A DNA stretch of 6,708 bases, taken from positions 1-6,708 of the forward strand of contig JASLGJ010000468.1 of assembly GCA_030150085.1 (NCBI GenBank), in the 5' to 3' direction. Within the stretch, counting starts at the first letter, position 1, and the number at the start of each line of letters is the position of its first letter. Shown here one piece after another: positions 1-5,961 of the stretch. Both the position numbers and the translations under genes were made by a program. The notes under the pieces are model-generated. The model made no database searches. It had not been told where the DNA came from and saw nothing but the letters and a program-made list of their open reading frames with translations. Origin of the DNA: Candidatus Elarobacter sp. Its GTDB lineage: Bacteria; Vulcanimicrobiota; Vulcanimicrobiia; Vulcanimicrobiales; Vulcanimicrobiaceae.

Positions 1-769
1 GCAGCACCAGCAGCACCACCGCCACCCCGGCCAGGGCTCCGATCAGGCCCGCCCGCGAGAGGGTCAGCACGTCGGTGGCGGCGGCCAGGGCCAGCACCGC
101 GAGCAGCAGCCGGTCGCGGTGGACCAGGGCCCGCGCGACCAGCACCGGGATCGCCACGTCGAAGTAGCCGGCGAGCTGGTTGGGGCCTTCGAGCGCGCCC
201 GCGATGCGCGGGAAGGGCCGGCCGTGCAGAAAGATCCCGTTGTGCGCGCCGAGCAGGTACTCGGCCAGCGCCGAGACCGAGACCAGCACCACCGCCAGCT
301 CGAAGGCGCGCCAGAAGGGCCGGTCGTCGGGGTCGCTGGCGAAGGCCACGACCGCGCCCAGGAACAGCACCAGGTACTCGCCGTCCTTGGCCGCCTCGCG
401 CGCGACCTCGGGCACGTGCTGGGCGTGCAGCACGGACAGCCCGACCGCGGCCAGGGTCAGCCCGAACGCGCCCAGCAGCATGGCCCGCACCGGGAACGTC
501 CGCAGCGAGGCCAGGTCGGTCCGCCCCAGCAGAAGCGCGGCGAACAGCCCGACCAGGCCGGCCTTGAGGGTCGTCATCGTGGTCGGCCCGACGTAGCGCG
601 CCAGGTCGAACGGCGCCAGCACCAGCAGCGCGGCCACCCCGAAGGCCGGCCGGCGCCGGGTCAGCAGCCCCACCCCCAGCGCGCACAGGACGTAGACGAG
701 CGCGCTCCAGACGTCGACCGGCACGTGCGCCGGGTGACGCAGCGTGACGGTCAGCGGAGCGAAGGTCAC
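1..769 (-). CDS. O-antigen ligase/polymerase-like membrane protein (Wzy/WaaL family), 3' part outside window
   Basis: Reading the minus strand from GTG at 769-767 gives 256 open codons running off the left edge, so the C-terminus is missing. The product is a polytopic inner-membrane protein with hydrophobic segments at about residues 21-36, 43-58, 66-82, 96-114, 132-145, 158-172, 199-214, 220-232 and 240-256. Residues 187-202 (PRIAGALEGPNQLAGY) followed by TLSRAGLIG at 236-244 match the O-antigen ligase/polymerase family pattern (PF04932: a G-x(4)-PN-x-LA motif, then a helix, then an SRxG motif before the next helix). Family members polymerise lipid-linked oligosaccharide units or transfer them to an acceptor on the periplasmic face. 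The start overlaps the flippase stop as GTGA, which implies translational coupling. I see no strong Shine-Dalgarno sequence. Ligase (WaaL) and polymerase (Wzy) cannot be separated without the large periplasmic loop. The neighbouring initiating transferase and flippase favour Wzy-type polymerisation. Confidence 0.8.
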   Translation of the reverse strand, partial: MTFAPLTVTLRHPAHVPVDVWSALVYVLCALGVGLLTRRRPAFGVAALLVLAPFDLARYVGPTTMTTLKAGLVGLFAALLLGRTDLASLRTFPVRAMLLGAFGLTLAAVGLSVLHAQHVPEVAREAAKDGEYLVLFLGAVVAFASDPDDRPFWRAFELAVVLVSVSALAEYLLGAHNGIFLHGRPFPRIAGALEGPNQLAGYFDVAIPVLVARALVHRDRLLLAVLALAAATDVLTLSRAGLIGALAGVAVVLLVL

Positions 770-2283
770 GAGAGCGGGATCAGCTCGCGCGAGCGGCGCC
801 GGAGCAGCACGTCGATCACCAGGTGCAGCTCGTCGGAATCGACCAGGCGGGCCAGCCCGAGGAACACGAAGGCCCCGAACAGCAGGTGCTCGCCCAGGTT
901 CACCACCCGCGCGAAGGTGGTCGTGAGGTGCGGCTCGTGGGCGGTCTGGACGATCACCAGGGCCAGCCCCATCACGCCCGCGCAGGCCCCGACCTTGAGC
1001 AGCGAGACCAGCACCGGGCGCAGCTCGAAGCCGTCCAGCGCGCGGTGCGCGGCGATCATCAGCGCGACCGTCTGGGCGGTCTGCGAGACGGCGTTGGCCA
1101 GCAGCAGCCCGCGCGAGCCCAGGCTCGGCAGCCAGAGCAGCGAGAGCACGACGTTGAGCGCGACCGTGGCGACCGAGATCGCGATCGAGGTGCGGATCAG
1201 GTCGCAGGCGTACAGGCAGCGGCTGAGCACGACGTTGGCGGCCAGCGCGACCAGCCCGACCGCGGCGAAGGGCAGCAGCTGCGAGCAGACCACGGTCGCC
1301 TCGGCGGTGAACGCGCCGCGCTGGAACAGGGTCTGCACGATCGGCCCGGCCAGCAGGCACAGCCCCAGCGCCGAGGGCAGGGTCAGGAAGACCACGATCC
1401 GCAAGCCCAGCGCCGCGCTGCGCCGCATGGCGGCCTTGTTGCGGACCGCGAACTGGCTGGCGAAGAGGGGGAAGATCACGGTCGCGATGGCGGTCACGAA
1501 CAGCTGCTGCGGAAAGCCGACGATCTTGACCGCGTAGTTCATCCCGGCCAGCGTCCCGGTCGCCAGCCCCGAGGCGAAGAAGCGGTCGAAGAACAGCGCC
1601 AGCTGGCCCGCCGCCGAGCCGATCGCGATCGGGCCCAGGACGTGCAGCAAGCGCAGCAGCCCGGGGTGGCGCAGGTCGACGGTCAGCCGGAAGCGCCCCA
1701 GGGCCAGGAACGAGGGCAGCATCGCGATGAGCTGCACGAAGGCCCCGGCCAGCGCGCCGAAGACCAGCGCGTAGCCGCCCCAGCGGGGCTGGGCCAGCCA
1801 CACGCAGGCGATGATGCACAGGTTGGCCACGAAGCCCTGCAGGGCCGCGCCGCCGAAGCGGTGGTAGGCGTTGAGCAGCGCCGCCACCACCCCCGACAAG
1901 CTGGTGGCGACGATGGTCGGCATCAGCCAGCGGGTCATCGCGACCGCGGTCTGGGCGTGGTCGTGCGGGAAGCGCGCGATCTGCGGGACGTACCAGGGCG
2001 CCAGCCACGCTCCGGCCACGGCCGCCAGGCTCAGGGTCAGCGTGACCGCGACGATCACCGTCGAGGCCAGCGACCAGGCCGCGTCCTCGCGGTCGGTGCT
2101 GACGTAGTCGGAGAACAGCGGCACCAGCGCCGTCACCAGCGCGCCGTTGAAGACCCCGAACAAAATGGTCGGCACCACCGAGGCGGCCAGAAACGCGTCC
2201 AGCTCCCACGAGGTGCCGTAGAACTTGGCGTAGACCACCTCGCGCACGAAGCCCAGCAGCGTCGAGGCCAGCGTGGCACCCAT
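766..2283 (-). CDS. MurJ/MVF-family lipid-linked oligosaccharide flippase (start probably upstream, near 2358)
   Basis: Multi-spanning protein of the MOP superfamily, MurJ/MviN branch (PF03023). From the ATG at 2283 it has 505 residues; E. coli MurJ has 511. Family marks are GFVREVV at 11-17, D29-A-F, VPTILFGVFNGALVTALVPLF at 37-57, FFDRFFAS at 231-238 and NYAVKIVGFP at 249-258, with hydrophobic segments to about residue 480 and an Arg-rich cytoplasmic tail (495-499). The role is to flip an undecaprenyl-linked saccharide across the inner membrane. By motif alignment, three arginines important in E. coli MurJ are replaced (R18 by T8, R52 by F42, R270 by K253), while R24 (R14) and D39 (D29) are kept. 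With the gene between an initiating transferase and a Wzy-like gene, I infer an exopolysaccharide or O-antigen unit as cargo rather than lipid II. The ATG at 2283 lies inside the first helix. Upstream, the frame is open to a TGA at about 2403-2405 with no ATG, GTG or TTG; an ATT at 2358 would give 530 residues. The gene symbol is left blank because orthology to murJ is doubtful. Confidence 0.85.
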   Translation of the reverse strand: MGATLASTLLGFVREVVYAKFYGTSWELDAFLAASVVPTILFGVFNGALVTALVPLFSDYVSTDREDAAWSLASTVIVAVTLTLSLAAVAGAWLAPWYVPQIARFPHDHAQTAVAMTRWLMPTIVATSLSGVVAALLNAYHRFGGAALQGFVANLCIIACVWLAQPRWGGYALVFGALAGAFVQLIAMLPSFLALGRFRLTVDLRHPGLLRLLHVLGPIAIGSAAGQLALFFDRFFASGLATGTLAGMNYAVKIVGFPQQLFVTAIATVIFPLFASQFAVRNKAAMRRSAALGLRIVVFLTLPSALGLCLLAGPIVQTLFQRGAFTAEATVVCSQLLPFAAVGLVALAANVVLSRCLYACDLIRTSIAISVATVALNVVLSLLWLPSLGSRGLLLANAVSQTAQTVALMIAAHRALDGFELRPVLVSLLKVGACAGVMGLALVIVQTAHEPHLTTTFARVVNLGEHLLFGAFVFLGLARLVDSDELHLVIDVLLRRRSRELIPLS

Positions 2284-2353
2284 GACGAGGATCGTCGAGC
2301 GGGCCAGCCGGCGCGGGGTACGGCGCTCGGCGACGAGGGCGAGGTGAGGCTGC

Positions 2354-3037
2354 TTAATGCGCTCCCACTCCTCGTACGACGGCCGGGATCGTCCGGGCGA
2401 CGATCACCAGATCGTACCAGGGCGACCAGGCGTCGATGTAGGCGTTGTCGAGCGCCATCCACTCGTCGAACGAGATGTGCGAGCGGCCCGAGATCTGCCA
2501 CAGGCAGGTCACGCCGGGCTTGACGACCAGCCGCCGCAGGGCGTAGGCGTCGTAGTGCGCGACCTCCTCGGGCAGCGGCGGGCGCGGGCCGACGATCGAC
2601 ATGTCGCCCAGCAGGACGTTGACGAAGTTGGGCAGCTCGTCGATCGAGCTGCGCCGCAGCAGCGCGCCCAGGGCGTGCAGCCGGGGGTCGTCGCGCATCT
2701 TGAAGACCGGCCCGTCGACCTCGCTGAAGCGGCGCAGGTCGGGCAGCATGGCGTGCGCGTCGCGCACCATGGTGCGCAGCTTGAACATCCGGAAGCGGCG
2801 CCCGTTCAGGCCCACCCGCTCGTGGCCGTAGACCGGGTTGCCGCCGCTGACCAGCACGATGCCCAGCATGGCGAGCAGGACGATCGGCGCGGTCAGGACC
2901 AGGATCGCCAGCGCCAGGACGATGTCGATGGCCCGCTTGGTGGGGTGGTGCCAGGCCGGCCGGGCGGGCTGCTCCCAGGCCGTCTCCCAGGTCTCGGCCC
3001 GCGCCGCGGCGCTGCGAATGAGCTCGACGACGGTCAT
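2354..3037 (-). CDS. Initiating sugar-phosphate transferase (polyprenyl-phosphate glycosyl-1-phosphate transferase)
   Basis: Bacterial sugar transferase (PF02397) of 227 residues that moves a sugar-1-phosphate from a nucleotide sugar to undecaprenyl phosphate on the cytoplasmic face, the committed step of surface polysaccharide synthesis. A Trp-containing hydrophilic leader (1-33) precedes KRAIDI (34-39) and a hydrophobic helix (39-63) broken at P51, as in re-entrant monotopic transferases. Then come ERVGLNGRRF (73-82), FKLRTM (85-90), DPRLHALGALLRRSSIDELPNF (117-138) with the catalytic Asp-Glu pair D133/E134, GDMSIVGPRPPLPEE (144-158), and a KPGVTCLWQISGRS motif near 177. It is the compact form, without the four-helix N-terminal region of WbaP or WcaJ. 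The start ATG overlaps the deoB stop (ATGA). The substrate sugar cannot be read from the sequence. The next gene is the flippase, consistent with a Wzx/Wzy-type operon. Confidence 0.93.
   Translation of the reverse strand: MTVVELIRSAAARAETWETAWEQPARPAWHHPTKRAIDIVLALAILVLTAPIVLLAMLGIVLVSGGNPVYGHERVGLNGRRFRMFKLRTMVRDAHAMLPDLRRFSEVDGPVFKMRDDPRLHALGALLRRSSIDELPNFVNVLLGDMSIVGPRPPLPEEVAHYDAYALRRLVVKPGVTCLWQISGRSHISFDEWMALDNAYIDAWSPWYDLVIVARTIPAVVRGVGAH
2362..2373 (-). promoter_or_regulatory. Probable ribosome binding site for the flippase, pointing to an ATT start at 2358
   Basis: On the minus strand this reads GAGGAGTGGGAG. The AGGAG core (2372-2368) ends 9 nt before an in-frame ATT at 2358-2356, which itself overlaps the TAA stop of the preceding sugar transferase (ATTAA). 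The flippase ATG at 2283 has nothing resembling a Shine-Dalgarno sequence before it. The match and spacing are seen directly. That the site drives an ATT start is inference; a CTG at 2307-2305 is a competing candidate without a visible binding site. Confidence 0.45.
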
Positions 3038-4167
3038 GACCCGCCGGAGCCGAGCAACGCCTCGATCCGCTCGCCGACGTAGCCCAGGCCCTCGATCACG
3101 CCCAGCTCGCGCCCGGCCCCCGCGCCGCCGCGGTACTCGAGGTAGGGCACGAACTCGCGGGTGTGGTCGCTGCCGGGGTGGGTCGGGTCGCAGCCGTGGT
3201 CGGCGGTGAAGATCAAGCCGTCGCCCGGGCGGATGAGGTCCATCAGCTCGGGGATGCGCCGGTCAAGGCGCACCAGGGCCTCACCGTATCCGCGAACGTC
3301 GCGGCGGTGGCCGAATTTGGTGTCGAAGTCGTTCAAATTGACGAACACGAGCCCGTGGTCCGTAGAAGCTGAGAGAGCAAGTGCGCGGTCGATCGCCTCG
3401 CCGTTGTCGGCGACGCGAACGGATGACGTGATTCCGTGCCCGCTGAAGATGTCACAAATCTTCCCGACAGCGTGCACGGGTACACCACCGTTTTCCAGCC
3501 GGTCCAGGACCGTCGGGGGCGGTGGGATCGCGTAGTCTCTACGATTCGGCGTGCGGCTATAGTTCCCCGGCGACCCAATGAAGGGCCGGGCGATGACCCG
3601 GTTGACCTCGTGGGGCGGGACGAGCATGGCCCGAGCCCGCTCGCACCAGTCGTACAGGGTATTGAGAGGGACGGTCTCCTCGTGGGCGGCGACCTGGAAC
3701 ACCGAGTCGGCCGAGGTGTAGAGGATCGGCCGGCCGGTGCGCTGGTGCTCCTCGCCCAGCTCGGCGATGATCTCGGTCCCCGAGGCGGGGACGTTACCCA
3801 GCGGCGGCTTGCCGACGATGGCCGTGAACGCCTCGACCACCTCGGGCGGAAAGCCCTCGGGGTAGGTCGGGAAGGGCACCTCGGTGACGACCCCGGTCAT
3901 CTCCCAGTGGCCGGTGATCGTGTCCTTGCCCTTGGAGCGCTCGCGCAGCCGGCCGACCGCGGCCAGCGGGGCCGAGACGGCGGACAGCCCGCGCACCCCG
4001 GTCAGGTGGCCCAGGCCGAGCCGGTCGAAGTTCGGCAGCGCGAGGCCGCCCAGGGATTCGGCGACGTTGCCGATCGTGTTGGCGCGCGGGGCGTCGTGGT
4101 ACGCCGCCGCATCGGGCAGCGCGCCGACGCCGGCGGAGTCCATCACCAGGACGAGTACTCGCGGCAT
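3034..4167 (-). CDS. deoB: Phosphopentomutase
   Basis: Cytosolic Mn-dependent enzyme of the alkaline phosphatase superfamily that interconverts (deoxy)ribose-1-phosphate and (deoxy)ribose-5-phosphate, linking nucleoside breakdown to pentose phosphates. Length is 377 residues, close to the roughly 390 of Bacillus-type DeoB. Aligning from memory to the B. cereus enzyme, all key residues are present: metal ligands D10, D282, H287, D323, H324 and H335; the phosphorylated nucleophile T83 in KGKDTITGHWEM (79-90); and ribose-site D154 in YTSADSVFQ. Also seen are ASGTEII (128-134), ARPFIGSPGN (193-202), RTPNRRDY (205-212), FGHRRD (285-290) and DHTREFVP (334-341). It should be active. It is the first gene of the minus-strand operon and overlaps the sugar transferase by 4 nt; no nucleoside phosphorylase or other deo gene is in view. 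Oddly, codon use changes sharply over residues of about 190-309: 28 of 120 codons end in A or T between 3241 and 3600, against 7 of 240 in the flanks (hand count). Confidence 0.96.
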   Translation of the reverse strand: MPRVLVLVMDSAGVGALPDAAAYHDAPRANTIGNVAESLGGLALPNFDRLGLGHLTGVRGLSAVSAPLAAVGRLRERSKGKDTITGHWEMTGVVTEVPFPTYPEGFPPEVVEAFTAIVGKPPLGNVPASGTEIIAELGEEHQRTGRPILYTSADSVFQVAAHEETVPLNTLYDWCERARAMLVPPHEVNRVIARPFIGSPGNYSRTPNRRDYAIPPPPTVLDRLENGGVPVHAVGKICDIFSGHGITSSVRVADNGEAIDRALALSASTDHGLVFVNLNDFDTKFGHRRDVRGYGEALVRLDRRIPELMDLIRPGDGLIFTADHGCDPTHPGSDHTREFVPYLEYRGGAGAGRELGVIEGLGYVGERIEALLGSGGS

Positions 4168-4234
4168 TTCGGCCTGCTGCGTTCAATTCGGCGCAGGACC
4201 GCGCCTCCCGCGAAGGGGAACTGAGCCAGCCCGT
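4168..4234. promoter_or_regulatory. Divergent intergenic region, presumed back-to-back promoters
   Basis: The only gap between genes: 67 bases separating the deoB start (minus) from the LptD-like start (plus). Promoters for both arms should lie here or just inside the opposite coding region. A small AT-rich island (TTCAATTC, 4182-4189) is flanked by a weak 5-bp inverted repeat (CTGCG 4177-4181, CGCAG 4192-4196). I cannot identify convincing -35/-10 hexamers, so this is a positional call. On the plus strand AAGGGG (4213-4218) lies 16 nt before the ATG at 4235, longer than usual spacing. On the minus strand an AGCAGG lies a few bases before the deoB ATG. Confidence 0.4.
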
Positions 4235-5959
4235 ATGCGTGTCGCCGCCCTCACCGCGCTCGTGTGCGCCTTCGTCGCGAGCGCGATGACGCGCGCCGCG
4301 GCCGCCCCGCCCACCAGCCTGGACATCACCGCCCGGCAGGTGGCCTACTTCTCGAACCGTTTCATCGTCACCGCCGACGGCAACGTCCGCGTCCGCCTCT
4401 CCGACGGCACCGTCGTGCGCGGCCAGACCTTCGCCATGGACCTCAAGCTGAACCGCTACCTGATCGCGGGCGACGTCCACCTCGACGGGCCGGCGGTGCA
4501 CGAGGTCGGGGCGGGCTTCGCGGGATACCCCGACCTGGACCGCTCGTACTTCCTGCCCGCGTCGGGGACGCCCGACCGCTGGACCTACTTCGGGCTGGAC
4601 TGGGCCCACCCGCAGCTCGGGCGCGAGCAGCCCGGCGACGCCTTCTTCATCCCCGACCTGAGCGCCGAGCGGCCCTACATCTATGCCGACGGGGTGCGGA
4701 TCGTCCCCCGCACCGACGCCCTGTTCGACGTCGCGCGGGTCCGCACGGCGGGCGTGTTCCTGCCCGTGCCGCGCTACGTGGTCAACTTCTCGTCCAACTC
4801 GCACTTCTACGAGAACGCCTTCGCCGGCGCGCGGCTCGACGTCGGGGTGCCGTTCAACGGCTCCGAGCACAGCCTGAGCGCGCTGCACGTGCGCAACGAC
4901 GCCTTCAACGGGACCTACCTGGCCTTCGACCAGCACTTCGTCTGGCCGCGCGACTACGTGGTCGTCTCGGTCGACCCGCTGACGCAGGAGCAGCGCCAGT
5001 ACAACCTGGTCGCCTTCAAGCACTTCTCGCCCAACCTCGAGGCGCGCGTGTTCGGCCAGCTCTCCGAGGCCCAGGCCGGGATCATCAACCGGCCCGACAA
5101 CGAGGCCGGGTTCTTCGAGATCCAGCTCAACGCCGCGCTGCGCCACTCAGGCCTGAGCTACACCCAGGACAACTACTACCAGTACCTGCTCGGGATCGGG
5201 CCCAACGACCCCGACACGCGCCACCGCGAGCACCCCACCCAAGGGCTGCTCTCGTGGACCGGCAACGAGAGCTATCTGGGCCGCGGCCGGGTCGCCTCGC
5301 TGCTGCGCTTCCGGCTGCGCAGCGGGATCGGCTACGCCCACGACGTCAACGGCGAGGGCGGCTACCCCAACCTCCAGCCCGGCCCGCCCGACAACGTCTA
5401 CCACTTCGCCGGGGCGACGCTCTACGCGCCGGTCATCCCGCTCCCGCACCAGTTCAACCTGAACCTGAGCGGCGACAAGCAGCGGACCTGGTACTCCGAG
5501 CCGCACCACGTCGACCTGACCACCACCCGGGCCGCGCTCTCGCGCACCGACGTGCGCCTGCACCTCAACTACTACGCGGCCTACGAGGTCCGCGCCACGG
5601 GCGACTACTGGGGCAGCCAGCAGCTCGCGGCCTATCCGCCCGCGGGCGACACGGCGATCACGCCGTTCGGCACCTACACCGGCCAGAGCGCGTTCCGCGG
5701 CTTCGCGACGAGCCGCTCGCTGACGACCGCGCTGATCTACACGCCCACGCCGTACTTCGCGCTCAACCTGGGGCTGGCGCGCTTCTACGACTCGCCCGCG
5801 CCGGTGCCCGGGCTCTACGGCCAGCCGCCGGTGCAGTTCACCGGCGACCTGCGGGTGCGCTTGGCCAAGCAGGTCCAGCTCGACCTGACCCGGTCCTACT
5901 ACTTCAACTTCGCGAACGAGCGGTGGACGCCGCAGTTCGGAATCCAGTTCTCACCGTGA
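4235..5959 (+). CDS. LptD/OstA-like outer-membrane beta-barrel protein
   Basis: Secreted protein of 574 residues. A signal peptide covers about residues 1-24 (MRVAAL start, hydrophobic core 4-18, Ala-rich cleavage region AAAA at 21-24). Residues 29-85 (from LDITARQVAYF to GDVHLDG, with the TADGNVRVRLSDGTVVRG core) look like an OstA/LptA repeat domain. A linker follows, then GVFLPVPRYVVNF (173-185), reminiscent of the LptD segment before its barrel. From about 185 to the end there are alternating aromatic and polar amphipathic strands, ending in an aromatic-rich strand (...QFGIQFSP). This is the LptD layout; LptD places lipopolysaccharide or related glycolipid in the outer leaflet. It is shorter than E. 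coli LptD (784), and the mature part has no cysteine, so the interstrand disulfides known from E. coli cannot form. The start at 4235 is chosen because it opens a signal peptide; the frame stays open upstream antisense to deoB. Another beta-barrel family with an LptA-like plug domain remains possible. Confidence 0.72.
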   Translation: MRVAALTALVCAFVASAMTRAAAAPPTSLDITARQVAYFSNRFIVTADGNVRVRLSDGTVVRGQTFAMDLKLNRYLIAGDVHLDGPAVHEVGAGFAGYPDLDRSYFLPASGTPDRWTYFGLDWAHPQLGREQPGDAFFIPDLSAERPYIYADGVRIVPRTDALFDVARVRTAGVFLPVPRYVVNFSSNSHFYENAFAGARLDVGVPFNGSEHSLSALHVRNDAFNGTYLAFDQHFVWPRDYVVVSVDPLTQEQRQYNLVAFKHFSPNLEARVFGQLSEAQAGIINRPDNEAGFFEIQLNAALRHSGLSYTQDNYYQYLLGIGPNDPDTRHREHPTQGLLSWTGNESYLGRGRVASLLRFRLRSGIGYAHDVNGEGGYPNLQPGPPDNVYHFAGATLYAPVIPLPHQFNLNLSGDKQRTWYSEPHHVDLTTTRAALSRTDVRLHLNYYAAYEVRATGDYWGSQQLAAYPPAGDTAITPFGTYTGQSAFRGFATSRSLTTALIYTPTPYFALNLGLARFYDSPAPVPGLYGQPPVQFTGDLRVRLAKQVQLDLTRSYYFNFANERWTPQFGIQFSP

Positions 5960-5961
5960 CG

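Noticed and set aside
119..1537. 472-codon plus-strand open frame over the Wzy-like and flippase genes
   Set aside because: Low-complexity Arg/Gln/Gly composition, and it crosses the junction of two well-supported minus-strand genes.
823..2523. 566-codon open frame on the plus strand across the flippase and sugar transferase genes
   Set aside because: The translation is rich in Gln, Arg, Gly, His and Asp with no hydrophobic core or motif, typical of an antisense frame opposite GC-rich coding sequence. The opposite strand has clear families.
4177..4196. Inverted repeat CTGCG/CGCAG with a 10-nt loop as an operator or terminator
   Set aside because: Only 5 bp long in a GC-rich background and no T-run; chance is a sufficient explanation.
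3884..4234. Upstream extension of the LptD-like frame (117 more codons)
   Set aside because: It is antisense to the conserved deoB N-terminus, and the ATG at 4235 begins a proper signal peptide.
4235..4267. Lipoprotein signal with Cys at residue 11 of the LptD-like protein
   Set aside because: The residue before Cys is Val, not Gly, Ala or Ser. The Cys lies too early, within the hydrophobic core, and an Ala-rich cleavage site follows.
3794..5146. 450-codon minus-strand open frame bridging deoB and the LptD-like gene
   Set aside because: It is antisense to a signal-peptide-bearing plus-strand gene and runs out of frame through the deoB start. Its composition is biased and no domain is recognisable.
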